Shown: positions 16,049 through 27,391, counted from the stretch's first letter. The stretch: 64,000 nt of DNA from Myxococcales bacterium (GCA_012513515.1 JAAZCA010000029.1:169812-233811), one strand, 5' to 3'. Notes: generated from the sequence alone by a model not told the origin. Made by a program: numbers and translations.

Positions 16049-17149
16049 TCAAAACATGAACCTCTTCCTGTTTATGCTCAGAAGAATGCCGATGGATGCA
16101 AGGATCGCTATCATCGATGAACCGCCGTAGCTCATGAGGGGAAGGGTAACACCGGTCAGGGGCATCAACCCCAAGACCCCACCGAGGTTGATCGCCAGTT
16201 GCCAAAATAGAAGCGAGACTACCCCGATAGCTGTGAAGGCGCCAAACCTGTCTCGGGCATGGGCGCCTATATCAACTCCTATCATCAGCAGGGATGCGTA
16301 GAGGATCAAAAGCACCAACGAACCGGCGAACCCCCACTCCTCAGCAAAAACTGGAAAAATGAAATCAGTATGTCTTTCAGGTAGATATCTTAATTTATTA
16401 ATATTACCCTTTAAATATCCCTTCCCGAATATCTGCCCGGAACCGACCGCTATTTTTGACTGCATCAGGTGATAGCCGCTCCCCCTCAAATCCGCCTCGG
16501 GGTTCATAAAGGTAAAGATCCTGTCGCGCTGATACTCCTTGAGGCCGAAGTTAAAAACGGCCCAGCCCGCCAATGCAGCTATCAATACGCATATGACGAG
16601 GGTTTTAGTTTTCACCTTCGCAAATAGCGCCATGGACACGAATATGCACAGGATAAAAATGGAGGAGCCCATATCCCCCTGAAGAACGATTAACGCAACG
16701 ACGAGGCTCATCATCAAACCCGGCTGCCAGAGCTCGCGCAGATTGTATCCTTCGGGATTGGGATTGTTCGCAAAAAAGCGGGCAGCTACCAGAATGTAGG
16801 CGATCTTTGCAAATTCAGCGGGCTGAATCGAGAAAGATCCTATCTTTATCCATCCGTGCGTCCCCCTCACCGCATCACCGGTAAAGAGCGAGAGCAAAAG
16901 CATCGCACAGGCAACTCCGAAGAAGAGGAAAGCGAATCTATAAAAAAACCGGTAGTCCATCATCGCGATGAATATCACCGTCGCAATGCCTATGAGCGTC
17001 CAGGCAAGCTGCGACCAGAAGAGGGCCATCGAAACCCCTTCTCCCCAGAAGTAGATGGCGCTGTAAAGATTGACAATGCCGATCAGGACGATCGCCGAAG
17101 AGACCCATATGAGGGGCCAGCTCAATGTGGAGGTCTTTTTATACATCAA
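16049..17149 (-). CDS. rodA: Peptidoglycan glycosyltransferase RodA (SEDS family)
   Basis: A 366-residue polytopic membrane protein with about ten transmembrane segments. SEDS hallmarks are ERHTDFIFPVFAEEWGF and GVTLPLMSYGGSSMI near the C-terminus, and the catalytic-loop region around residues 210-260 (MQSKIAVGSGQIFGKGYLKG). It polymerises lipid II during elongation together with PBP2. It overlaps mrdA by four bases. Confidence 0.96.
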   Translation of the reverse strand: MMYKKTSTLSWPLIWVSSAIVLIGIVNLYSAIYFWGEGVSMALFWSQLAWTLIGIATVIFIAMMDYRFFYRFAFLFFGVACAMLLLSLFTGDAVRGTHGWIKIGSFSIQPAEFAKIAYILVAARFFANNPNPEGYNLRELWQPGLMMSLVVALIVLQGDMGSSIFILCIFVSMALFAKVKTKTLVICVLIAALAGWAVFNFGLKEYQRDRIFTFMNPEADLRGSGYHLMQSKIAVGSGQIFGKGYLKGNINKLRYLPERHTDFIFPVFAEEWGFAGSLVLLILYASLLMIGVDIGAHARDRFGAFTAIGVVSLLFWQLAINLGGVLGLMPLTGVTLPLMSYGGSSMIAILASIGILLSINRKRFMF

Positions 17150-19065
17150 AAAACCTGTCTTTTCTCCGGACTCTTCTCATTTTTCTTATCCGGTTTTTCC
17201 TGTCCGCCGTGTTCGATATCGTAGTATCTCTCGAATAGAGCACCCACAATCGGAGCCGCAGCCGAGGCTCCGAAACCGCCGTGTTCGACGATGACCGCTG
17301 CCGCTATCTCCGGTTTGTCAGTCGGAGCGAATCCTATGAACCAACCATGGTCGCGGCACTTCTCTCCGCTGCATTTAGCGGCAGCTTCCATGCTCATGGT
17401 TTGCGCTGTACCGGTCTTTCCGCCTATTGAAATCTTGAGTCTCGAAAGTCGGTGCCCCGTTCCCCCTTCTGAAACAACTCCTGTCATCGCATCCTTGACT
17501 ATTTTCAAAATCGACGGATCGACATCCACGCGCTGTTCATCCTTTGGGGCTTCCCATCTATAGGGCTCTCCCCCCGAGGCGTCGAATGCAGCGTCAACGA
17601 GATGAAGTTGGGGAATTTTTCCTCCACCCGCCACTATCGATGTAAAGTAGGCATTTTGAATCGGCGTTACTACATCATAACCCTGACCGATGGAGATCGA
17701 TATGGTCTCACCCTGCTGCCAGGGAATTCCGAATCTCTTCAGTTTCCATTCGGAAGTTGGAATAAGCCCGGAGGACTCCCCTTCAAGCGGAACTCCGGTC
17801 TTTCTGCCAAAGTTGAACATCTTTGCGTATTTCGCAAGGTTGTCGACCCCTGCGCGGAGCCCGGCCACATAGAAATAGACGTCACAGGATGAAACTATCG
17901 CCCTATGGACGCTTATGGGACCGTGCCCCCCCTTCGCCCAGCACTTATAAGGCCTACCTCCGAAAAGGAAGGCCCCTCTGCATGTTATATTCTCCTCGGG
18001 CTTCACGACCTTTTCACTGAGAGCCGCAATAGCCGTTAGAATTTTATAAGTCGAGGCCGGTGGATATCCGCCTTGTATGGCGCGGTTGAGAAGATATTTA
18101 TCCGGATGAGAGGATATCTCCTGCCAGTACTGCCCTCCGATGGCAGAAGCCAGTTTATTGAGGTCATAAGAGGGGGAGCTGTACATGGCGAGGATACCGC
18201 CCGTTCTCACATCAATCGCAACAGCTCCACCCTTTCTATCGCCGTACATATCGCGCAGAACTTCCTGAAGATCCTTGTCTATCGTAAGTCTGAGATTCGT
18301 GCCGGGGATGGCAGGGCGCTTCTCGAGCCCCGATGCGATACCCTGATAATCGACCTCACGACCGACAGCGTTTACGATCCTCTGTTCGTATCCGTCTTCG
18401 CCGCGAAGAAGTAAATCCCACCTCTCCTCTATCCCCCTTATGCCGGCGAGATCCCCCGACTTGTATTTTTGAGGATGAAGTTTGGAGAGCTTTTCCAACC
18501 TGTCCTTATCTATCTCCCTGACATATCCCAGGACGTGAGTTGCAATATTGGAGTCGGGATAGCTTCTCTGATAACCCACGATGACGTCAACCCCCCTCAA
18601 GTCATACGGATCGTCTCCGTCATACCATGGATTCTTTCTTGAGCGTATGAGGGCGACGTCGTCCGGCGTCGCATCACGCTTAACTACCAATGGCTGATAT
18701 TTAGGCTGCGAATGGCGTTTCGCCCAGATGTTATCGAGCTCCTCTCGAGGTATATTGAGCAACGCACTCAACGACGCGAACATATGCTCCGGATCGGCGA
18801 CATACTGAGGGATGACGACGACGTCGAATGAGGGCCTGTTATCGACAAGAACCTGCCCCCGCCTGTCGAATATCATCCCACGTGCAGCCGGAATCGTAAT
18901 CTCCTTGATACTGTTTTGTGTGGAAAAGAAATGGTAATAGGCCCCTTTTATCACTTGGAGATAATAGAGCCGCACGATTACGATAGCTATCAACGCGACT
19001 ACGAAGATAGTTCCGTATTTGAATCTTCCTTCTATATCTACGGCATATTCCTGGGTCAGCTTCAT
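17146..19065 (-). CDS. mrdA: Penicillin-binding protein 2 (elongasome transpeptidase)
   Basis: A 639-residue class B PBP. One N-terminal transmembrane helix (about 17-38) is followed by the dimerisation domain with ARGMIFDRRG and the transpeptidase domain: active-site S338-T-Y-K341, second motif S393-C-D and K550-TGTAQ. An insert with a Cys pair (CSGEKC) and DHGWFIGFAP follows. It crosslinks side-wall peptidoglycan and works with RodA, encoded next. It overlaps mreD and rodA by four bases each. The last 25 residues are highly charged. Confidence 0.96.
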   Translation of the reverse strand: MKLTQEYAVDIEGRFKYGTIFVVALIAIVIVRLYYLQVIKGAYYHFFSTQNSIKEITIPAARGMIFDRRGQVLVDNRPSFDVVVIPQYVADPEHMFASLSALLNIPREELDNIWAKRHSQPKYQPLVVKRDATPDDVALIRSRKNPWYDGDDPYDLRGVDVIVGYQRSYPDSNIATHVLGYVREIDKDRLEKLSKLHPQKYKSGDLAGIRGIEERWDLLLRGEDGYEQRIVNAVGREVDYQGIASGLEKRPAIPGTNLRLTIDKDLQEVLRDMYGDRKGGAVAIDVRTGGILAMYSSPSYDLNKLASAIGGQYWQEISSHPDKYLLNRAIQGGYPPASTYKILTAIAALSEKVVKPEENITCRGAFLFGGRPYKCWAKGGHGPISVHRAIVSSCDVYFYVAGLRAGVDNLAKYAKMFNFGRKTGVPLEGESSGLIPTSEWKLKRFGIPWQQGETISISIGQGYDVVTPIQNAYFTSIVAGGGKIPQLHLVDAAFDASGGEPYRWEAPKDEQRVDVDPSILKIVKDAMTGVVSEGGTGHRLSRLKISIGGKTGTAQTMSMEAAAKCSGEKCRDHGWFIGFAPTDKPEIAAAVIVEHGGFGASAAAPIVGALFERYYDIEHGGQEKPDKKNEKSPEKRQVF

Positions 19066-19583
19066 TTAAGCACCAACCCTTTCGGCTTGGTGATCTTCTC
19101 CCAAGAGAGCTCCCAGTACCACCTGAGAAATGGAATCATCACCAAGGCAAGCGCCGCATCCAAGACGGCCTGCGCCGGCATGGAAGTTATCATCACTGAC
19201 GGATAATCGGCCGTTCCTGTCAGGGCCATGAGAAGAAGCATGGATACCAACTTATCCTCAATGCTTATGATTCCCATCCAAAAAACCAGCGCCATCCCAC
19301 CCTGAAACGATATCTTGGATATAAGAAGGCGTATTCCCCCGTAAATTACGAGATAGGATATCGTCGACACAGCGAATGGGGCTCCACTTACTATGTCCGA
19401 CATGATGCCAAAAAATATTATGAGTGAAACGGCCCTGAGAGGTTCCTGATAGAAAGAGAGTGCGGCAACCGCCACCAGGACGAAATCGAATCTGATCGTT
19501 TCGACAGGAAGCCCCGCAAGCCAAGTGCTCTCAAGCACGAGAGCCAACAGTCCGTAGAAGGCCATGAGGATAAAATACGTCAT
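19062..19583 (-). CDS. mreD: Rod shape-determining protein MreD
   Basis: A 173-residue integral membrane protein with about five or six hydrophobic segments and few charges, in the canonical mreB-mreC-mreD-mrdA-rodA order. The sequence is weakly conserved, as usual for MreD; the assignment rests mostly on length, topology and context. Confidence 0.85.
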   Translation of the reverse strand: MTYFILMAFYGLLALVLESTWLAGLPVETIRFDFVLVAVAALSFYQEPLRAVSLIIFFGIMSDIVSGAPFAVSTISYLVIYGGIRLLISKISFQGGMALVFWMGIISIEDKLVSMLLLMALTGTADYPSVMITSMPAQAVLDAALALVMIPFLRWYWELSWEKITKPKGLVLK

Positions 19584-19592
19584 CTAAAAACC

Positions 19593-20459
19593 TCACTGAA
19601 CGGAATCCGGAGAGGAGAGGTTCTGGGTAACGAGCAGAACCAACACTTCCTGAAGCTCCGCCATATTCTCGAACGGAACGACGTTGGCCTCTAGGAATAT
19701 TCCATATCTCTCTTTTTTGACGTCGGTGACGCTGCCGACTGGAATTCCCGATGGGAAAACCCTGTCAAAACCCGACGTGACCACAACATCTCCGTCCGCC
19801 ACATCGCTTATCCTGCGCAGGTATTCTATCCTAGTCAGGTAGTAGCTCGGGCGAAGAGCAGTTTTGACAGCCATTCCAACAACGACCCCTCTTGCCCTGG
19901 ACCTCTGGACAAGGACATCGACTGCGCTGTTAGGATCGGTTACGAGCAGAACGCGAGAGGCTTTGGATCCAACCGTCGCGACTCTGCCGACAAGCCCTTT
20001 GGGACCTACCACCGGCATAAGCGGTCTTACACCATGATCGTGTCCCTTGTTTATGGTGATATTCTTGAATTCTGCCCTTGGATCGTTGGCGATGACCTTT
20101 GCGGTAAGCGATTTATGGGAAAAGCTCTTCTCATATGAAAGAAGTTCATGAAGCCTCTCATTCTCTTTCTCAACCTCGGAGAGCTTTATGATCTCCCCCT
20201 CCAACAATGCGACCTTCATGCGCAGAGCTTCATTTTCCTTTTCCGCTCCGACGAGTGCAAAATAATGATTCCATACGGAGGAGATGGCACAGCCTATCGA
20301 AGTTAGGATTTTTTGGGGTGGGGTGACTACATTCCAGAGAATCTGCTGATACCACGGCGCCCGCCTGTAACCACCCGCCGTGAGGGAAAGAAACGCTATT
20401 AGGAGCAGAAACGGGACGAGAAAAGAAAGAAGCCTGGCTTTTCTCCTGAATAAGGCCAT
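19593..20459 (-). CDS. mreC: Rod shape-determining protein MreC
   Basis: A 288-residue bitopic protein: a transmembrane helix at about 11-28, a coiled coil (AEKENEALRMKVALLEGEII, then SEVEKENERLHELLS) and the beta-rich periplasmic domain with ARGVVVGM and the ITRIEYL-like repeat region. It links MreB to the PBP2/RodA machinery. It is 2 bases from mreB and 9 from mreD. Confidence 0.95.
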   Translation of the reverse strand: MALFRRKARLLSFLVPFLLLIAFLSLTAGGYRRAPWYQQILWNVVTPPQKILTSIGCAISSVWNHYFALVGAEKENEALRMKVALLEGEIIKLSEVEKENERLHELLSYEKSFSHKSLTAKVIANDPRAEFKNITINKGHDHGVRPLMPVVGPKGLVGRVATVGSKASRVLLVTDPNSAVDVLVQRSRARGVVVGMAVKTALRPSYYLTRIEYLRRISDVADGDVVVTSGFDRVFPSGIPVGSVTDVKKERYGIFLEANVVPFENMAELQEVLVLLVTQNLSSPDSVQ

Positions 20460-20461
20460 GG

Positions 20462-21580
<1,119 letters not shown>

Positions 21581-21602
21581 CCATCCGCTAGCTTGCCGCG
21601 CC

Positions 21603-22550
21603 ATGCTAGACATAATCAGAAAACATTCGAGGTCCTGGGCGATAAAACTGCCGATCATCGCCATAATCATCGTCTTCGCGCTATTTTTCGGCTACAGCGC
21701 CATGCGGAACAGCGGGAGATCCGGATCGGACAAACCGGTCGGGACCGTGAACGGGCGCCCCCTTATGGCCTCCCAGTTCAGATACTTCTCTGAAAGCAAC
21801 ATCGGTCAGATAAAGCAGTCCTTGCAGGGCGGCGAAATCCCCGATTTTCTGATGGATATGGCAAAACAAAACACCATGCGCCAGCTCGTTTCCCGCGAAG
21901 TGGCGCTCTCCGAGGCCGATGCCCTTGGGGTAGTCATCACGGATTCCCAGCTGGCAAATGAGATAAGGAGCTCTCAAGCTGCTTTTCAAGGCGGAGAATT
22001 CGATCCGGCCTTTTATACGGAACGCTTTCTTCCACACTTCAAATCGAGATATGGCCTCTCCTACGAGGATTTCGTGAGGGATGATATGAGAATCTCCTCC
22101 TTCGCAAGCATCTTCAAGGGGGTTGGCGAAAAGATAGAACCAGCCAGGTCGCCATCCGACCAGTGGACGTTTTCAGTGGTCGAGCTGCCAGCCGAAGATG
22201 GAAATCTCGCATCAGAGCTGCTGGCGCCGTCGGCCAACTGGAAGGATATCCTCTCCAAGAAGGAGCTCTCTGAAAACAAGGTCGGTCCAATATCGGTCGC
22301 CCAGAGGGGGAGGATCGCAGGCGGAAATCTCACCGCAAGCGAATACGGTGAGATATTCTCGCTGGAAAAGAAAAACTCCACGACCGGTAAGAGCTACACC
22401 AGCGGGGATAAAACCTATGTGATCCGCCTCGTCGAAAAAAAGGTCGGCAAGGAAGATGACAAGGCGGATGCCCCTGACAAACTCGACTTTTTTAGGACTT
22501 GGATGTCAAAGCTTCTGGCAAGCGCGAAAGTCGAGTCCTATCTGGAATAA
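21603..22550 (+). CDS. SurA-N-like membrane-anchored periplasmic chaperone
   Basis: A 315-residue protein with an N-terminal transmembrane anchor (LPIIAIIIVFALFFGYSAM, about 18-36), then a SurA/PpiD-type N-terminal domain (VGTVNGRPLMASQFRYF; MRQLVSREVALSEADALGV). The typical parvulin PPIase core is not evident; a degenerate version may lie near residues 190-290. It could be a reduced PpiD-like chaperone acting on outer-membrane clients. No good Shine-Dalgarno precedes the ATG. Confidence 0.7.
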   Translation: MLDIIRKHSRSWAIKLPIIAIIIVFALFFGYSAMRNSGRSGSDKPVGTVNGRPLMASQFRYFSESNIGQIKQSLQGGEIPDFLMDMAKQNTMRQLVSREVALSEADALGVVITDSQLANEIRSSQAAFQGGEFDPAFYTERFLPHFKSRYGLSYEDFVRDDMRISSFASIFKGVGEKIEPARSPSDQWTFSVVELPAEDGNLASELLAPSANWKDILSKKELSENKVGPISVAQRGRIAGGNLTASEYGEIFSLEKKNSTTGKSYTSGDKTYVIRLVEKKVGKEDDKADAPDKLDFFRTWMSKLLASAKVESYLE

Positions 22551-22612
22551 AGCGAGGAATGATCCTTTCCCGCTTCGCCCTGTGCAATAATCGTTCGAGG
22601 TAAAATTTTTCA

Positions 22613-24043
22613 ATGAACTCCAGCCTTTCAATTTGCGTCGAAGCCCTCGCCAAGGCGGGCGGCGATCTATACGAAGTAGGCGGACCCGTCCGTGATGCGC
22701 TCTTGGGGCGCGATGTCAAAGACCATGACCTGCTTTGCCGCAAACTCACAGCTAGAGAGATTTCCAAAACTCTTTCCAGACTTGGGAAGGTTTCAGCCGT
22801 CGGCAAGTCATTCGGCATCGTGAAGTTTTCTGCGCGGGGAAGTGAAAATGAAATCATAGACATCGCCCTCCCCAGAAAAGAAATCTCCACCGGGGCAGGA
22901 CATAGAGATTTTGAAGTCAACTTCGACCCCGATCTTCCTGTCGAAATAGATCTGGCAAGGCGTGACTTCACTATAAATGCGATGGCCAAGTCTCTATCTG
23001 ACGGAAAAATAATAGACCCATTCAACGGCAGAGATGACCTTGAAAAACGGTTGATACGGATGGTCTTCCCCAGGGCGTTCGAGGAGGATCCCCTTCGGCT
23101 GATACGGGCCGTGCAGTTCGCCGCAAGGTTTGGCTTCAAAATAGAGCATGAAACACTCGAGGCGATGAAAAAATCTTCATCGCTGATCGAAACGGTCTCA
23201 GGCGAACGAATAAGCATGGAGCTCGTAAAACTCATGAGTGCGGAAAGACCCTCATACGGATTCGATCTCATGAATGAATGTGGAATCCTGAAGCACGTGC
23301 TCCCGGAACTCTACGCGCTGAAAGGAATCAAGCAGGACAAACAGCCGGGCGACGACGTCTACAAACACACCATGCGCGCGCTGGACGCCGCGCGCAGCGA
23401 TTCCCATATAGAAAATACGGGTTCGCTCGAACTCCTTTTCGCCGCCCTCCTCCACGACATCGGAAAAGCAAAAACGGCATCCTTCAACCAAGAGGCAAAT
23501 CGAGTCGTATTCTTCGGACACCAGATAGTCTCGGCACGCATGGCCAAAAGATGGATGAACAGGATGAAGCTGGCAAGCTCGGGAGTTGACGAATCCGCAG
23601 TCCTGCGCCTGATCGAACACCACATGTTCGAGACAAAGGCATATTTCACCGACCGGGCAATACGCAGGTTCATCTCGAAGATCGGTCCTGATTTGATCTT
23701 CAGGCTACTGGACATGCGCCTCTCCGACAACCGCGGCGGAAAGCATCCAAACGGGATCAAAGGGGTCCTCAGGCTTCGCAAGAGGATACGCGAGGAGATG
23801 GAAAAAAAGCCCCCGTTCGGACCGCAGGACCTCGCCATCAACGGCCACGACATAATGTCGATGGGAATACCTGAAGGAAAGATGGTCGGCACAATTCTCT
23901 CCGCGCTGGTGGAAATCGTGCTGGATAACCCCGAAGAAAACACCCGCGACAAGCTCCTTGCGCTCACGAAAGAAATGGTGGAAAATCCCGAAAAGCTAAA
24001 CGGGGGGGACGGGCGAGATGAAAGAAAAAAAACTGAATCCTGA
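22613..24043 (+). CDS. CCA-adding enzyme / poly(A) polymerase family nucleotidyltransferase with HD domain
   Basis: A 476-residue class II nucleotidyltransferase. The head domain has YEVGGPVRDALLGRDVKDHD (20-39), followed by the RRDFTINAMA region and the RNA-binding ERISMEL part. The C-terminal HD domain has LLHDIGK (about 281-287). The combination suits a bacterial tRNA CCA nucleotidyltransferase with phosphohydrolase, but CCA versus poly(A) activity cannot be told by eye. Most tRNAs in this window lack an encoded CCA, so the function is needed. Its end overlaps the next gene by 26 bases. Confidence 0.88.
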   Translation: MNSSLSICVEALAKAGGDLYEVGGPVRDALLGRDVKDHDLLCRKLTAREISKTLSRLGKVSAVGKSFGIVKFSARGSENEIIDIALPRKEISTGAGHRDFEVNFDPDLPVEIDLARRDFTINAMAKSLSDGKIIDPFNGRDDLEKRLIRMVFPRAFEEDPLRLIRAVQFAARFGFKIEHETLEAMKKSSSLIETVSGERISMELVKLMSAERPSYGFDLMNECGILKHVLPELYALKGIKQDKQPGDDVYKHTMRALDAARSDSHIENTGSLELLFAALLHDIGKAKTASFNQEANRVVFFGHQIVSARMAKRWMNRMKLASSGVDESAVLRLIEHHMFETKAYFTDRAIRRFISKIGPDLIFRLLDMRLSDNRGGKHPNGIKGVLRLRKRIREEMEKKPPFGPQDLAINGHDIMSMGIPEGKMVGTILSALVEIVLDNPEENTRDKLLALTKEMVENPEKLNGGDGRDERKKTES

Positions 24044-24497
24044 AAAATCCGCAAAGCTCGAGGCCAAGGGTGACAAGCTCCTTGCCAAGGGCAAATTCAA
24101 AAAGGCGCTAAAAAAATTCAAGGAAGCGATGGAGTTTAACCCCAACCGGGTCGAACTCTACGACAAACTGGTCCAAACGCGCGACGGGCTCGATGAAGAC
24201 TGGAAGATGGACGACTTCGTAGAATCGGTCAACTGGATGATGAAAAAACAGGAGATCGAAACCCCTCAGATCAAGCACGTCTATGCACAGCTCTCTCCGG
24301 AATGGAATGAGGCGCGCATGGTCGCAATAAGCCTTCTCGAGGCTACTGAAGATGAGATCCCGAGGATAATTGAAAAGATGGTCTCGCTCGGCGAAATCGG
24401 CACGCGCGCCGCAGCGAGCGTACTGACGGATTTTCGAAAGATAGCAAAGTCAAACTCCGAAGAAAGCACCGAAGAAAAGCAGCAAACTCCGGAATGA
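24018..24497 (+). CDS. Small TPR-type protein
   Basis: A 159-residue cytoplasmic protein. The N-terminus is Lys-rich and one clear TPR motif is visible (AKGKFKKALKKFKEAMEFNP, about 22-41). The middle looks helical and HEAT-like (LGEIGTRAAASVLTDF) and the tail is acidic. It overlaps the preceding gene by 26 bases and coaE by four. No specific function is recognised. Confidence 0.75.
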   Translation: MKEKKLNPEKSAKLEAKGDKLLAKGKFKKALKKFKEAMEFNPNRVELYDKLVQTRDGLDEDWKMDDFVESVNWMMKKQEIETPQIKHVYAQLSPEWNEARMVAISLLEATEDEIPRIIEKMVSLGEIGTRAAASVLTDFRKIAKSNSEESTEEKQQTPE

Positions 24498-25099
24498 AAA
24501 ATGATCGAACAATCGTGGTCGCGATAACCGGGGGAATAGGCTCCGGAAAATCCTCCGTCCTCTCGATGATGGCGGATCTCGGCGCCAGAGTCATCGATGC
24601 GGACAAACTCGCCCGCGAGGCACTTTCGAAAGGGGCGCCAGCATATCTCAAGATGGTTGAAAGATATGGGCCATCAATCCTCGATCAAAATAAGGAAATT
24701 GATAGATCCGCTTTGGCATCCATCGCATTTGACTCCGATGATGACCGCACCTTCATCGAGAAAGCGATTCATCCCTTCGTGAAAAATGAGATAAATCGCC
24801 TCGCCTCCGAATTTTCAAAGACGGGCACAAGGGTCGTGGCGGCCGAGATCCCCCTTCTCTTCGAGGTCGGATGGGAGAAGGAATTCGGCGCGGTCATCAC
24901 CGTGGTCACGAATGAGGATGAGGGACTACGCAGGTTCTGTAAAAAGAGAAATATGCCATTAGAAGAGGCCAAAAAACGGTCAAAAGCTCAGATTCCCATC
25001 GAAATTAAGGCAAAAAAATCAAACTTCGTCATAAACAATGATGGAACGCCGGAAGAAACCCGTTCCCAGCTCGCCTCGATATTCAAAAAATTGGTATAG
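24494..25099 (+). CDS. coaE: Dephospho-CoA kinase
   Basis: A 201-residue P-loop kinase for the last step of coenzyme A synthesis. The Walker A motif GGIGSGKS is at 13-20, followed by VIDADKLARE, AAEIPLLFEVGWEKE and the RRFCKKRNMPLEEAKKRSKAQI lid. It overlaps the TPR gene by four bases and ends before a bidirectional terminator. Confidence 0.95.
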   Translation: MKNDRTIVVAITGGIGSGKSSVLSMMADLGARVIDADKLAREALSKGAPAYLKMVERYGPSILDQNKEIDRSALASIAFDSDDDRTFIEKAIHPFVKNEINRLASEFSKTGTRVVAAEIPLLFEVGWEKEFGAVITVVTNEDEGLRRFCKKRNMPLEEAKKRSKAQIPIEIKAKKSNFVINNDGTPEETRSQLASIFKKLV

Positions 25100-25228
25100 T
25101 TTTTATATATACCCCACCTCCTATTTTCAACTTACATCCCAAGTTCCCACAACTGTGGAAATCAGGAAAATGATTTCCTGTTTCAAAATCCACCCGAGGA
25201 TCTGCTCACTATATAAAACATGGCCTAC

Positions 25229-25262
25229 AAAAAAGGCCCCGTCATTTGACGGAGCCTTTTTG
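25229..25262. terminator. Bidirectional terminator between coaE and pnp
   Basis: A symmetric hairpin: AAAAAGGC (25230-25237) pairs with GCCTTTTT (25254-25261), one C/A mismatch, then CCGTCA with TGACGG around a 2-base loop. T tracts follow on both strands, which suits the convergent coaE and pnp genes. Confidence 0.92.
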
Positions 25263-25282
25263 AAAATAATTTCAATTCAGCA

Positions 25283-27391
25283 TCACACCTCTTCAACTTC
25301 GCTCTCATGACCGAAGGCATCCTTACGCGAAAGCCTTATCTTGCCGCTTTCGGCATCGATCTCGAGAACCTTGACCACGACCTCGTCTCCGACCTTGAGG
25401 ACATCGGATACCTGTTTGATCCTGGAATTGTCGATCTGGGATATGTGAAGCAGGCCGTCGACCTTCGGAAAAATTTCGACGAAGGCACCGAAATCGGCTA
25501 TGCGAACGACCTTACCTCTGTAGTACTTGCCAGCATCGGGGGATGCGGTGGCACGCTTGATAAGCTTCAAAGCGAGATTGCCGGATGCCTGGTCCGTCGC
25601 ACCGACCACGACCGTTCCGTCGTCCTCGATGTCGATCGTGACGCCGGTCTCTTCGACTATCTTGCGGACGTTCTTTCCGCCAGGGCCGATGAGGTCTCCG
25701 ATCCTGTCGACCGCTACCTTTATTATCGTAAGCTGAGGCGCATACGGCGAAAGGGCCTTGCGCGGAAGCGCGAGGGTTTCTTCCATCTTCGAAAGTATGT
25801 GCAACCTCGCATCGCGAGCCTGACGAAGCGCCTTATTGAGGATCTCTTTATCGATACCGCTTACCTTTATATCCATCTGAATGGCGGTAACTCCCTCGGC
25901 GGTTCCAGTGACCTTGAAGTCCATGTCGCCGAGATGATCCTCGTCGCCGAGGATATCCGTGAGTACCGCGGTAGTGTTTCCTTCCTGAATGAGCCCCATC
26001 GCAACGCCGGCAACCGGCGCCTTGATAGGAACTCCGGCATCCATCAGCGCAAGCGTCCCGCCACAGACGGTGGCCATCGAAGATGAACCATTGGACTCAA
26101 GGACTTCGGAGACTATTCGTATCGTGTACGGAAACACGCTTTCGTCCGGCAGAACCTTCCTAAGCGATCTCTCAGCAAGTGCGCCGTGACCTATCTCTCG
26201 CCTGCCCGCACCGCGCAAAAACTTCACTTCGCCAACCGAAAACGGCGGGAAGTTATAATGAAGCATGAACTTCTTGTAGTAATCCTCAGTAATATTTTCT
26301 ATCAGCTGCTGATCCTTTTTTGTTCCAAGGGTTATCGTCGCAAGTGCCTGCGTCTCACCTCTCGTGAAGATCGCCGAACCGTGAGCCCTTGGCAGATAGC
26401 CTACATCGCATGATATCGGACGGACATCGGTCAACCCTCTGCCATCGATCCTCTTGCCATCCTTCACTATCATATTCCTTACCAAGTCGCGTTTGATCTC
26501 GCCGAACATCTCTTTGACTTCGTCCGTGAGCTTTCCATCGTCATCCGGCGGAACGAGTTCGGCAACGATCGCGGCCTTTAATTCATCCAACGCCGCGTAC
26601 CTCTCCTGTTTTGTCGGGATCGTAACTGCTTTGAGCAGCCTATCGCTCAGGGCGGCCTCGAGCTTTTTTCTGATATCGGACAGATCGGGCAAAACAGGAT
26701 CCTCCCACTTCTGTTTACCAACCTCTTTTTGAAGATCGAGCTGCACATCGATTGCAGGCTGCATCTCCGCATGAGCGAAGAGCAGCGCATCAACGAGATC
26801 ACCTTCGGAGACCACGTTTGCGCCACCTTCAACCATCACGATCGCATCGCGGCTTCCGGCGACTATCATGTCGATATCGCTCTCCTGCCTCTGCGCGTAG
26901 GTCGGATTGATGATGAACTTTCCATCTATTCTTCCAACCCGGACGCCGGCAATCGGACCTTTGAACGGGTAAGGAGAAAGAGTCAGCGCCGCGGAAGCGC
27001 CGATGATGCCGAGGATGTCAGGATCTAGCTCGGGATCGGCGGAGAGCACGGTCGCTATCACCTGCGTCTCATTATAATATCCTTCCGGGAAAAGCGGCCT
27101 GACCGGACGATCTATGAGGCGGCTGATGAGGGTCTCCCTTTCGGTCGGCCTTCCCTCCCTCTTAAAAAATCCCCCCGGAAATTTGCCCGCCGCGAAGGTC
27201 TTCTCGACGTAATCCACCGAGAGCGGAAGGAAGGAGCGATTTTCGGAAGGCTCCTTTCTAGCCTGCGCGGTGACAAGCACCAAGTTGTCACCATATCTGA
27301 CGGTTACAGAGCCTTCGGCCTGTTTGGCTATGCGCCCCGTTTCGATAGTCAGGGCCTTACCGCCCAACTGTATTTCGACTTTCTTAACCAT
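25283..27391 (-). CDS. pnp: Polynucleotide phosphorylase
   Basis: A 702-residue 3'-5' phosphorolytic exoribonuclease. Two RNase PH domains, an intervening helical domain, then KH (DRIGDLIGPGGKNVRKIVEE) and S1 (GKYYRGKVVRIADFGAFVEI) domains. Key catalytic-region stretches are FLRGAGRREIGHGALAERSL and LTDILGDEDHLGDMDFKVTG. AAAGGAG precedes the start. It follows rpsO, and the gap carries a terminator plus a long imperfect stem, as expected for an RNase III/PNPase-controlled leader. Confidence 0.98.
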   Translation of the reverse strand: MVKKVEIQLGGKALTIETGRIAKQAEGSVTVRYGDNLVLVTAQARKEPSENRSFLPLSVDYVEKTFAAGKFPGGFFKREGRPTERETLISRLIDRPVRPLFPEGYYNETQVIATVLSADPELDPDILGIIGASAALTLSPYPFKGPIAGVRVGRIDGKFIINPTYAQRQESDIDMIVAGSRDAIVMVEGGANVVSEGDLVDALLFAHAEMQPAIDVQLDLQKEVGKQKWEDPVLPDLSDIRKKLEAALSDRLLKAVTIPTKQERYAALDELKAAIVAELVPPDDDGKLTDEVKEMFGEIKRDLVRNMIVKDGKRIDGRGLTDVRPISCDVGYLPRAHGSAIFTRGETQALATITLGTKKDQQLIENITEDYYKKFMLHYNFPPFSVGEVKFLRGAGRREIGHGALAERSLRKVLPDESVFPYTIRIVSEVLESNGSSSMATVCGGTLALMDAGVPIKAPVAGVAMGLIQEGNTTAVLTDILGDEDHLGDMDFKVTGTAEGVTAIQMDIKVSGIDKEILNKALRQARDARLHILSKMEETLALPRKALSPYAPQLTIIKVAVDRIGDLIGPGGKNVRKIVEETGVTIDIEDDGTVVVGATDQASGNLALKLIKRATASPDAGKYYRGKVVRIADFGAFVEIFPKVDGLLHISQIDNSRIKQVSDVLKVGDEVVVKVLEIDAESGKIRLSRKDAFGHESEVEEV

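Noticed and set aside
22492-23271. Minus-strand ORF of 259 codons over the CCA enzyme gene
   Set aside because: Antisense shadow of conserved nucleotidyltransferase sequence.
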